Below are positions 34,186-41,762 of a stretch of 41,762 bases of DNA, in pieces (position 1 is the first letter of the stretch; every line of letters starts with the position of its first letter). The DNA comes from Enhygromyxa salina (GTDB taxonomy: Bacteria > Myxococcota_A > Polyangia > Nannocystales > Nannocystaceae). The notes beneath the pieces are model-generated. The model searched no databases. It saw nothing but the letters and a program-made list of their open reading frames with translations, and was not told where the DNA came from. Location of the stretch: positions 1 through 41,762 of the forward strand of contig NZ_PVNK01000055.1 in NCBI RefSeq assembly GCF_002994615.1, in the 5' to 3' direction. Position numbers and translations under genes: made by a program.

Positions 34186-35355
34186 ATGACTCGTGGATTT
34201 CGACGTGCTCTGATCGGCTCGAGCCTGCTGCTGGGAGCCTGCGGCGGTGAAGAGGGCCGGCCGGTCAACTCCACAACCGGGATCTTCACGGCGACCAACG
34301 GCGAGACCACGGCCGGCGAGGGCGAGGGCGAGGGGGAGGGGGACGGCGACGACTCCTCGACCGGCCCGCTGCTCGACATGCCGCAGGGCGACGGCGACGG
34401 CGACACCGGTGAGGAGTGCGCGGCGGTCAGCGAGATGGCTCAAAATCAGTTCGCGCCGGTCGACATCATCTTCGTGATCGACACCTCGGGTTCGATGAGC
34501 GACGAGAAGAACTTCGTTCAGTCGAACATGAACCTCTTCTCGCAGCAGATCTTCTTGGCCAACATCGACCACCACGTGGTCATGATCGCCGAGTCCTCGC
34601 CCGACGGGCCGTGCGTCGGCGTGCCGCTTGGCAGCGGCTCGTGCCCGGCCGACACCAAGCTGCCCGAGTACCTCCACGTCGTCGAGACCGTCGGCAGCAG
34701 CGACGCGCTCGCGAAGATCATCTCGACCGAGCAGCTGTGGTCGGCCTCGATCCGGCCCAACTCGATCAAGCACATCGTCGTCGTCAGCGACGACGACTCG
34801 AGCATGGACGCGGCGACCTTCGACGCGGGCTTCAAGGCCCTCAACCCCGACTACGCCAACTACTTCTTCCACGCGATCGTCGCGTTCGATGACCCCAACC
34901 CTTTCGACTGTGGTCTCGGGGCCAGCTGTTGCGCGGGCTTGCTCCCGCTGTCCGCTGATGTCGGCGACGTGTATCTGCAGCTCGTCAGCCAGACCGCGGG
35001 CGTGGCCGGGGACCTGTGCGATCAGGAGTTCGGCCCGGTCTTCGATCAGATCGCCCAGTCGGTCCAGCAGAACGTGCCGCTGGCGTGCGAGTGGGAGATC
35101 CCGGAGCCGCCCGAGGGCGACTCCTTCGACTCGTCCAAGGTCAACGTCGAGCTCGTGCTCGACGGCCAGCAAGAGAGCGTCTACTACGTCGAGAGCGAGG
35201 CCGCGTGCAACGGCGGCGACGGGTGGTTCTATCTGCCCGACGCGGTCAACCCCGAGACGATCCGGATCTGCCCCGCGACCTGCACGCGGACCCAGGCCGC
35301 GGTCGAGGCTTCGGTGGACATCCTGTTCGGCTGCGACACCGTGCCGGTCGAGTAG
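34186..35355 (+). CDS. VWA-domain lipoprotein
   Basis: This 389-residue protein has a lipoprotein leader ending in LLLGACGG (Cys at 19), an acidic Gly-Glu/Gly-Asp linker (about 42-74), and a von Willebrand A domain from about 90. The MIDAS motif is complete at FVIDTSGSMS (D99, S101, S103), with later VVVSDDDSS. The C-terminus is Cys-containing. It is predicted to be at the cell surface and bind ligands through a metal ion. The ATG at 34186 gives the leader; no strong ribosome binding site. It is convergent with the IgGFc-binding-like gene (13 nt between stops). Confidence 0.88.
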   Translation: MTRGFRRALIGSSLLLGACGGEEGRPVNSTTGIFTATNGETTAGEGEGEGEGDGDDSSTGPLLDMPQGDGDGDTGEECAAVSEMAQNQFAPVDIIFVIDTSGSMSDEKNFVQSNMNLFSQQIFLANIDHHVVMIAESSPDGPCVGVPLGSGSCPADTKLPEYLHVVETVGSSDALAKIISTEQLWSASIRPNSIKHIVVVSDDDSSMDAATFDAGFKALNPDYANYFFHAIVAFDDPNPFDCGLGASCCAGLLPLSADVGDVYLQLVSQTAGVAGDLCDQEFGPVFDQIAQSVQQNVPLACEWEIPEPPEGDSFDSSKVNVELVLDGQQESVYYVESEAACNGGDGWFYLPDAVNPETIRICPATCTRTQAAVEASVDILFGCDTVPVE

Positions 35356-35368
35356 GGCCGAGCCGCGC

Positions 35369-37018
<1,650 letters not shown>

Positions 37019-37020
37019 GG

Positions 37021-37080
37021 CCCATCCTACCGCATCCGGCCGCATCCTACCGCATCCGGCCGCATCCGATCGCATCCGAT
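37021..37080. repeat. six 10-bp tandem repeats upstream of a start codon
   Basis: Six consecutive 10-mers share the pattern C-SCATCC followed by GGC, GAT or TAC (for example CGCATCCGGC, CGCATCCTAC, CGCATCCGAT). The period equals about one helical turn, so repeated binding on one face of the DNA is possible. It begins 3 nt upstream of the IgGFc-like start codon and would be transcribed if the promoter is further upstream. Confidence 0.85.
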
Positions 37081-37102
37081 CGCGACGACAAGCCCCCGGC
37101 GA

Positions 37103-38623
37103 TCACTCGGGTGGATCGACGACGGTCTGAATGATGCCGGTCAGGCAGCCGAGGGCGTCGGAGAAGTCGGTGTCGCAGATCGACTCGATGCAGCAGCGAA
37201 TCTTGTCGCCCTCGTTGAGCGCCTCGCAGACCTCTTTGACGCGGACCGGCGGGATCGCCTGGCCGGTGAACCCGCCCATGCCGTCCTCGCCCGTGCAGCC
37301 CGGCCCGACGCCGAACTCGAACTCCTTGGTCGCGGCGTCGCTGTCGGCGATGTCGTCGGGCAGGATGTCGCCGGCCGGGTAGGCGCCGTCGCGCCACTGG
37401 CGGTAGACGAGGTCCATGACGCCGCCCGCGGTCGGCTCGAAGGGCGGGTTGAGGTTGTGGGCGGTGACCGGCGGGACCCCGAGGATCCCGAGCATGATCA
37501 CCTCTTTGTTGTCCTTGACGATCAGCTCGTCCTGGAGATAGTTGAGGTAGCGGCTCAGCGGGTGGAGCACGCCGGTATCCGTTGACATGCAGTCGGCGTA
37601 GACGCCGTTGCCGTCGGGCGCTCCGCAGTCGACGCCCGCGTTCCAGCACACCGCCGAGGTCGCCTGGCTCTTGGTCCCGGTGTCGGGGTTGACCTCCCAG
37701 TAGGTGTCCAGGTTGGGGTCGGTGAAGTAGGCGTAGCCATCGGGCGAGCGGACCGAGCAGTCGGCCTCGTCGGTGATGACCGCGATCGCGAGGATCGCCC
37801 CGTCGCGCAAGAAGGGCTTGTTGCCGCTGTTCCACTCGGCGCCCGTGTAGATCGATTGGAGCATGGCCTCGAGCGGGGCCTCGTAGCCGCAGCCGACGAT
37901 GCCCTGGGGCCCGATGCAGCTCAGCGCGCCCTTGATGTCGTCGCCGGGGACGTTGGTGGTCTGGCCCATCGGCCCGGAGAACTCGATGAAGGGCGCACCC
38001 GAGGGCACGATCGGCACCGGGCAGTCGCAGGCCTCGGGGAAGGAGGGCGGGTTGCTGCCGAGGCCGGTGAAGTACTCGAGCCGCTCGCTGCAGGCGGTCG
38101 ACTGCGGCGAGCCGACGGCGGGCTCGTAGCCGGGGATCTGGAACTGGGTGCACTGCGGGTGCCCGACATCGGTCGTCGTGACCATGATGTGGACGTCGGG
38201 GTTGAGCAGCTCGCCGTCCTTGTCGGTCAGCATCTGGAGCTTGTCGATCAGCAGCGGGAAGTTGGCCGAGAGGTTGACCTGCTCCTCGCCCATCGTGCCC
38301 GAGTTGTCGATGATGAACAGGAGGTCGACCTGGTTGCAGGTCCCGTCACCGGACGCGCAGCCCGGCCCGCCAGTGGTCTCTTCCAGGTCGAGGCACCCGC
38401 CGGGCGGGCAGCCCGTGTCGTCGCCGTCGCCGTCGCCGCTGTCGCTGGTGTCGAGCGGAAGCGTCGTGATCGTCAGCATCGTCGTGCTGGTCTCGTCGGA
38501 CATCGGCTCGGCCGGGCACGCGGTCAGAGTTCCGAGAGCGCCGACGATGGCTCCGAAAAGAAGACAGTCTCCCAGGACCGGGGGGGCTTGGAGACGATAA
38601 TTCAGCGGATACTTCACGCGCAC
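37103..38623 (-). CDS. VWA-domain lipoprotein, second type
   Basis: This protein of about 506 residues has a leader ending in GALGTLTACPAEP, a short Gly-Asp linker, then a VWA-type domain. MIDAS begins at LLFIIDNSGTMGEE. Later parts carry AVITDEADCSVRSPDGYAYF and many Cys, as in a group of large myxobacterial VWA lipoproteins. Start is uncertain: GTG 38621-38623 or GTG 38615-38617; neither has a clear ribosome binding site, and one of two repeated hairpins lies inside the first codons. The gene may be co-transcribed with the IgGFc-like gene, 84 nt apart. Confidence 0.83.
   Translation of the reverse strand: MRVKYPLNYRLQAPPVLGDCLLFGAIVGALGTLTACPAEPMSDETSTTMLTITTLPLDTSDSGDGDGDDTGCPPGGCLDLEETTGGPGCASGDGTCNQVDLLFIIDNSGTMGEEQVNLSANFPLLIDKLQMLTDKDGELLNPDVHIMVTTTDVGHPQCTQFQIPGYEPAVGSPQSTACSERLEYFTGLGSNPPSFPEACDCPVPIVPSGAPFIEFSGPMGQTTNVPGDDIKGALSCIGPQGIVGCGYEAPLEAMLQSIYTGAEWNSGNKPFLRDGAILAIAVITDEADCSVRSPDGYAYFTDPNLDTYWEVNPDTGTKSQATSAVCWNAGVDCGAPDGNGVYADCMSTDTGVLHPLSRYLNYLQDELIVKDNKEVIMLGILGVPPVTAHNLNPPFEPTAGGVMDLVYRQWRDGAYPAGDILPDDIADSDAATKEFEFGVGPGCTGEDGMGGFTGQAIPPVRVKEVCEALNEGDKIRCCIESICDTDFSDALGCLTGIIQTVVDPPE
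38564..38598. repeat. hairpin repeat, copy A, inside the start of the VWA gene
   Basis: ACAGTCTCCCAGGAC and TTGGAGACGAT flank a GC-rich insert. It is an imperfect copy of the repeat at 38691-38717; GTCTCC pairs with GGAGAC. It falls in the first codons of the VWA gene and could affect its translation. Confidence 0.6.
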
Positions 38624-38649
38624 GGGCCGAGACTACATGGCTTTTGCCC

Positions 38650-38678
38650 GCGGGCGACGAGATTCTCTCGTCGCCCGC
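38650..38678. terminator. 13-bp perfect hairpin
   Basis: GCGGGCGACGAGA pairs fully with TCTCGTCGCCCGC across a 3-nt loop. It lies between the stop of the lipoprotein at 38767 and the start of the VWA gene, and is the strongest hairpin of the window. No T-run follows on either strand, so it could also act as an RNA stabiliser. Confidence 0.65.
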
Positions 38679-38690
38679 GCTCACCAACTG

Positions 38691-38717
38691 ACAGTCTCCC
38701 AGGACTTGGGAGACGAT
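38691..38717. repeat. hairpin repeat, copy B
   Basis: GTCTCCCA pairs with TGGGAGAC over a 5-nt loop, in a copy of the 38564-38598 repeat without its GC-rich insert. It is 50 nt downstream of the stop of the gene at 38767 and could serve as a terminator. Confidence 0.6.
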
Positions 38718-38766
38718 GGTGAAATGTCGGTGTCAGGGCTCGTAGGCCAAACAGCGGGTGTTCGGG

Positions 38767-39663
38767 CTACTCGCAGAGGCAGGCGTCGGCGTTGACGAGC
38801 TCGCGGCTGGCCTCGGTGCCCTCGAAGGTCCAGGTCGTCGTCGAGTCGCTGTCCATCTGCACGACGACGGTGGGCATGTTGAAGGTCGTGAAGTCGTCGC
38901 TGAACTCGAAGGGCTCGAGCGGGTGGTTCGTGGTCTCGTCGAAGTCCTCGGGCACGCCGTCTTGGAACCCGCCGAGGCCACACAGGAAACCCTCGCACAG
39001 GATCGTGCCCATGCTGTGATGGTCGACGATCGCCAGCGGATCCCACGCGACGCTCGTGCCGTTGATCGGGGCGCTGGTGATGCCGCACTCCTCGGGTCCG
39101 GCGTTGTTCTGGAGATCCGTCGTCACGGTCACCGCGCCCCCGACGACGAAGTTCATGATCATGTCGTAGCTGTACATGTACGCCATGTCGCCGGGCTCGC
39201 CGCCGACGTCGCGGAAGCGCAGCACGAAGCTGCCCGGTCCGACGTGGTCGTCGGCGTCGTAGGGCATGGTCAAGGTGTTGACCTGATCGCCCTCTCCCGC
39301 GGGCGTGTCGCTGATCTCGAAGATGCTGCCCTCGAGGTCGTAGGTGATCTCCCAGACCTGGCAGCCGCTGTCGCCATCGCCATCGCCGGTGTCGCCGTCG
39401 CCATCACCCGTGTCGCCGTCGCCATCCCCGGTGTCGCCGTCACCATCCCCGGGATCACCGTCGCCGTCCCCGGGATCGCCGTCGCCGTCCCCGGGATCAC
39501 CATCGCCGTCCCCGGTGTCGGTGTCGGTACCGGAGTCGGTGTCGCCGTCGCCGGTGGTGTCGTCCTCCGCACCCGTGTCGGCGACGCTGTCACCACAGGC
39601 GACGAGGCCAAAGCAGCTGAGGGACAGACCGAGAATTAGGGGAGTCGTGAGGCGAGTTCGCAT
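38767..39663 (-). CDS. lipoprotein with long Gly-Asp repeat linker
   Basis: This 298-residue protein has a leader ending in CFGLVACGD. A linker of repeated GDGDP and GDGDT units occupies roughly residues 36-98. The mature domain (about 100-298) is beta-rich, has Cys at its ends (GCQVW, ACLCE) and no recognised family. Start ATG 39661-39663. It is probably surface-exposed. The repeats are tandem DNA repeats as well and may vary in length between strains. Confidence 0.82.
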   Translation of the reverse strand: MRTRLTTPLILGLSLSCFGLVACGDSVADTGAEDDTTGDGDTDSGTDTDTGDGDGDPGDGDGDPGDGDGDPGDGDGDTGDGDGDTGDGDGDTGDGDGDSGCQVWEITYDLEGSIFEISDTPAGEGDQVNTLTMPYDADDHVGPGSFVLRFRDVGGEPGDMAYMYSYDMIMNFVVGGAVTVTTDLQNNAGPEECGITSAPINGTSVAWDPLAIVDHHSMGTILCEGFLCGLGGFQDGVPEDFDETTNHPLEPFEFSDDFTTFNMPTVVVQMDSDSTTTWTFEGTEASRELVNADACLCE

Positions 39664-39905
39664 GTGGGAGCATAGACCTGGCGCGATCCTCGCAACGATG
39701 ATCGGGATCACAGGATGCCAAGACCGGACCGTCCGAGGACTGCGCTCACCTGGTGTGAAAGTCTTCGCACAGATCTCGGCAGCCTGACCCGAGCACCCAA
39801 CAGCCTCGACAATGCGGGAGATTGGGCCGCTTTGGCTCCCGGGGGTACCATGGGCCTGCACGCTCGAGGCGCACCGAGCTGATCGGACACGGACGCGATG
39901 ACCTC

Positions 39906-40250
39906 ATGAAAGTACTCATCGCCGATGATGAGCCGCGAATCGCGAAGTCGCTGGCGCGGATCATCGAGAGCTATGGGTACGAGCCGACGCTCGCCCGCGA
40001 CGGGCTCGAGGCCTGGGAGCTGTTCGCGGAGGACCCGCAGATCTGGGGGCTGGTGATCACCGACATCCGCATGCCCAAGCTCGACGGGGTCGCCCTGGTC
40101 AAGCGGATCCGTGCCTGCGGCAGCGACATTCGCGTGGTGTTCATCAGCGGTCACGGCGAGGTGCCCGACGTCGAGGGGGTCGCGCCCGCGATGTTTCTGG
40201 CCAAGCCCTTCCGGCGGGCCCAGCTGCTCGACGCGCTCAACGGCATTTAG
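39906..40250 (+). CDS. stand-alone response-regulator receiver
   Basis: This 114-residue CheY-like receiver has all key residues: Asp7/Asp8 (IADDEP), phospho-acceptor Asp53 (VITDIRMPKLDG), Ser81 (FISGHG) and Lys100 (AKPF). There is no output domain, so it signals by protein contact. No kinase is adjacent. Its TAG stop overlaps a GTG of the Rieske gene frame by 1 nt, although the preferred Rieske start is 51 nt further on; the two genes are probably in one operon. Confidence 0.92.
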   Translation: MKVLIADDEPRIAKSLARIIESYGYEPTLARDGLEAWELFAEDPQIWGLVITDIRMPKLDGVALVKRIRACGSDIRVVFISGHGEVPDVEGVAPAMFLAKPFRRAQLLDALNGI

Positions 40251-40300
40251 TGCGGCGCGGCGCGAGTGCGGGCCCAGGCCGGCGCTGCTATCGTCGCCCG

Positions 40301-41437
40301 GTGGACGGCCCCAGCAGCACGGGCAGTGAGGGCGAGGGGCGGCCCCGGCTGCCGATCGTGGGCTCCGGCAACAGCTCGGCGGCTCGCGTCCTCGATGATT
40401 GGTTTGTGGTCTGCAGCTCGGACGAGCTCGACGCGCTCGGGGCCAAGCCGCTCTCGACCACGCTCTATGGCGTGCCGATCGTGGTGTTTCGCGGCGCCAC
40501 GGGTGAGGTCGGGGCCTTGCTCGATCGCTGCCCCCACCGCAACGTCCCGCTGTCCGACGGCGCGGTCGAAGGCGCGCTGCTGCGCTGCGGCTACCACGGG
40601 TGGGCCTTCGACGCCGAGGGCGTGTGCCGCGAGATCCCGACCCTGTGTGGCGACCCCGAGGGCAAGGCCCGCGTGGTCCCGCGCTTCGCGGCGTGCGAGC
40701 AAGACGGGGTCGTGTGGGTCTACGCGACCCCCGACGTCGAGCCGGTCCGCGAGCCCTATGTATTTCGCTGGGTCCGCGACAGCCGCTACCACTCGGGGCG
40801 CGAGACCTTCGAGGTCGACGGCACGATCCACGCGGTCGCCGAGAACGCGCTCGACGTGCCCCACACGGCCTTCCTGCACAAGGGCTTGTTTCGCAAATCG
40901 GGCGCTGGCAACCGGATCGAGGTCGTCGTCAGGCGCTGGCACGACCGCGCCGAGGCCGAGTACATCGGCGAGCCGCGGCCGCCCGGTGTCGTCGGGCGCC
41001 TGCTCGCGCCCCAGGGCGGGGTCGTCGAGCACTTCGATCGCTTCGTGCTCCCGAGCATCACCGAGGTCGAGTACCGGCTCGGCGAGACCAGCCACATCTG
41101 CACCGTCAGCGCGCTGACCCCGATCACCGACACGCGCACGCGGCTGACGGCGGTCATCAGCTTTCGTCTGCCCGTGCCCTCGTTCATGGTCACGCCCGTG
41201 CTCGGGCCCCTCGCCCGGGCGATCTTCAAGCAAGACGCCGCCGTGCTCGAGCGCCAGGTCGCAAACATCGAGCGCTTTGGCGGCGAGAGCTTCGTGTCGA
41301 CCGAAGTCGACGCGCTCGGGCCTCAGATCCTCCGGCTGCTGCGCAACGCCGAGCGGGGTGATCGGGGGGCGCCGGGTGAGCGGGGTGAGCCGGGCGTCGA
41401 GCCGGCTCACGAGCACCGCTTCTTCATGGAGGTCTGA
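40301..41437 (+). CDS. Rieske 2Fe-2S mononuclear iron oxygenase
   Basis: This 378-residue oxygenase carries a Rieske cluster motif, CPHRNVPL at 77-84 and CGYHGWAFD at 96-104 (C-x-H-x16-C-x2-H), and a mononuclear iron site, NALDVPHTAFLH (182-193), with a possible Asp ligand in the C-terminal part. The layout fits the terminal oxygenases of the PaO/KshA/cholesterol-desaturase type; a reductase partner is not in the window. Start GTG 40301 gives a sensible N-terminus; an upstream in-frame GTG at 40250, overlapping the receiver stop, is an alternative. The substrate is unknown; steroids or aromatic compounds are usual in this group. Confidence 0.9.
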   Translation: MDGPSSTGSEGEGRPRLPIVGSGNSSAARVLDDWFVVCSSDELDALGAKPLSTTLYGVPIVVFRGATGEVGALLDRCPHRNVPLSDGAVEGALLRCGYHGWAFDAEGVCREIPTLCGDPEGKARVVPRFAACEQDGVVWVYATPDVEPVREPYVFRWVRDSRYHSGRETFEVDGTIHAVAENALDVPHTAFLHKGLFRKSGAGNRIEVVVRRWHDRAEAEYIGEPRPPGVVGRLLAPQGGVVEHFDRFVLPSITEVEYRLGETSHICTVSALTPITDTRTRLTAVISFRLPVPSFMVTPVLGPLARAIFKQDAAVLERQVANIERFGGESFVSTEVDALGPQILRLLRNAERGDRGAPGERGEPGVEPAHEHRFFMEV

Positions 41438-41447
41438 GCCGGGCAGC

Positions 41448-41762
41448 TCAGCTCGCCATCGCGCGTCGGGGCGCGCTGACCCAGGCGTCGTTGGCCGTGA
41501 GCCGCAGCGCGAGGTCGAGCAGGCGCTTGCGGGTGTCGGTGTTGGTCTTGGCGAAGATCCGATGGATGTGCTTGTGAACCGTGGTCTCGCGGATCTCGAG
41601 GCGCCAGGCGATCGCCGCGGGGGTGTGGCCAAACAGCACGTAGTGGAGCACCTCCTGCTCGCGGGCGGTGAACGAATAGGCCCCGGTCACGGACTCGACC
41701 AGGCGCCCGAGCAGCTCGTCCGACCTGACGCTGTCCTCGTTCTTGGGGGCAAGGGGACGGGG
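41448..41762 (-). CDS. LuxR-type HTH regulator, N-terminus beyond window
   Basis: The frame is open to the window edge and contains the C-terminal 104 residues. A GerE/LuxR-type HTH is clear: FTAREQEVLHYVLFGHTPAA, then RLEIRETTVHKHIHRIFAKT. It ends 11 nt from the convergent Rieske stop. An internal GTG would yield an 80-residue stand-alone HTH, but the upstream codons (SDELLGRLVESV) look coding, so a longer regulator is more likely. It may control the receiver/Rieske pair. Confidence 0.83.
   Translation of the reverse strand, partial: PRPLAPKNEDSVRSDELLGRLVESVTGAYSFTAREQEVLHYVLFGHTPAAIAWRLEIRETTVHKHIHRIFAKTNTDTRKRLLDLALRLTANDAWVSAPRRAMAS

Noticed and set aside
39360..39540. Tandem repeats as a CRISPR array
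   Set aside because: These are the codons of the Gly-Asp linker of the lipoprotein at 38767-39663; unit length and lack of unique spacers exclude CRISPR.

Overview
The window is high-GC DNA with a codon pattern and gene content that suggest a myxobacterium (Myxococcota), most likely of the Nannocystis/Plesiocystis/Enhygromyxa group. The main reasons are the many predicted lipoproteins whose lipobox is followed by long Gly-Asp linkers, the Cys-rich extracellular modules, the TPR-type NTPases and the contractile-injection parts. The assignment is an inference from protein style, not from a marker gene. No rRNA, tRNA or CRISPR array was seen.

Region 1 (1-4855) is a compact minus-strand operon. 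In transcription order it holds a PAAR-like (DUF4150-type) protein with a C-terminal extension that looks like a toxin, a gene overlapping it that is probably the immunity partner, a DUF2169 protein, and a thiolase/ketosynthase-fold protein lacking the catalytic Cys. This set is typical of effector loading on T6SS or related injection systems. A 166-bp palindromic element sits in the operon. Region 2 (4856-8912) is disturbed: a metalloprotease-like lipoprotein, a second copy of the palindromic element, a short lipoprotein, and a paralogue of the immunity candidate split by a complete IS3-family element (7384-8650).

Region 3 (9028-13432) has a contractile tail-sheath protein, a divergent PP2C-like protein that has lost its metal-binding acidic residues, an S41 lipoprotein protease and a phage tail-collar protein. 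These look like satellite parts of an injection system, not a full locus. Region 4 (13624-18350) is a minus-strand set: a membrane protein, an ATPase with an intact Walker A, and, overlapping it by 4 nt, a STAND-like protein with an inactivated Walker A and a helical C-terminus. This resembles NTPase-based conflict systems.

Region 5 (18534-28309) has an acidic Gly-Asp lipoprotein convergent with a Gly-His secreted protein, then a 2077-residue protein of unknown function, divergent from a tandem SagB-type nitroreductase. Region 6 (28313-33826) is a tight five-gene minus-strand operon: a cytoplasmic trypsin-like protease, an 885-residue exported protein with a probable beta-barrel C-terminus, and three lipoproteins. 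Region 7 (34186-39663) carries four large cell-surface lipoproteins (two VWA, one IgGFc-binding-like, one unknown), all with Gly-Asp linkers. Region 8 (39906-41762) has a stand-alone receiver, a Rieske oxygenase and the C-terminal part of a LuxR-type regulator cut by the window edge.

The most unusual signal is the palindromic element. Two near-identical 166-bp copies are bounded by CTAG, and a 26-bp deletion remnant is also bounded by CTAG. In two of the three sites the flanking CTAG supplies the TAG stop codon of the adjoining gene, so insertion leaves the protein intact.
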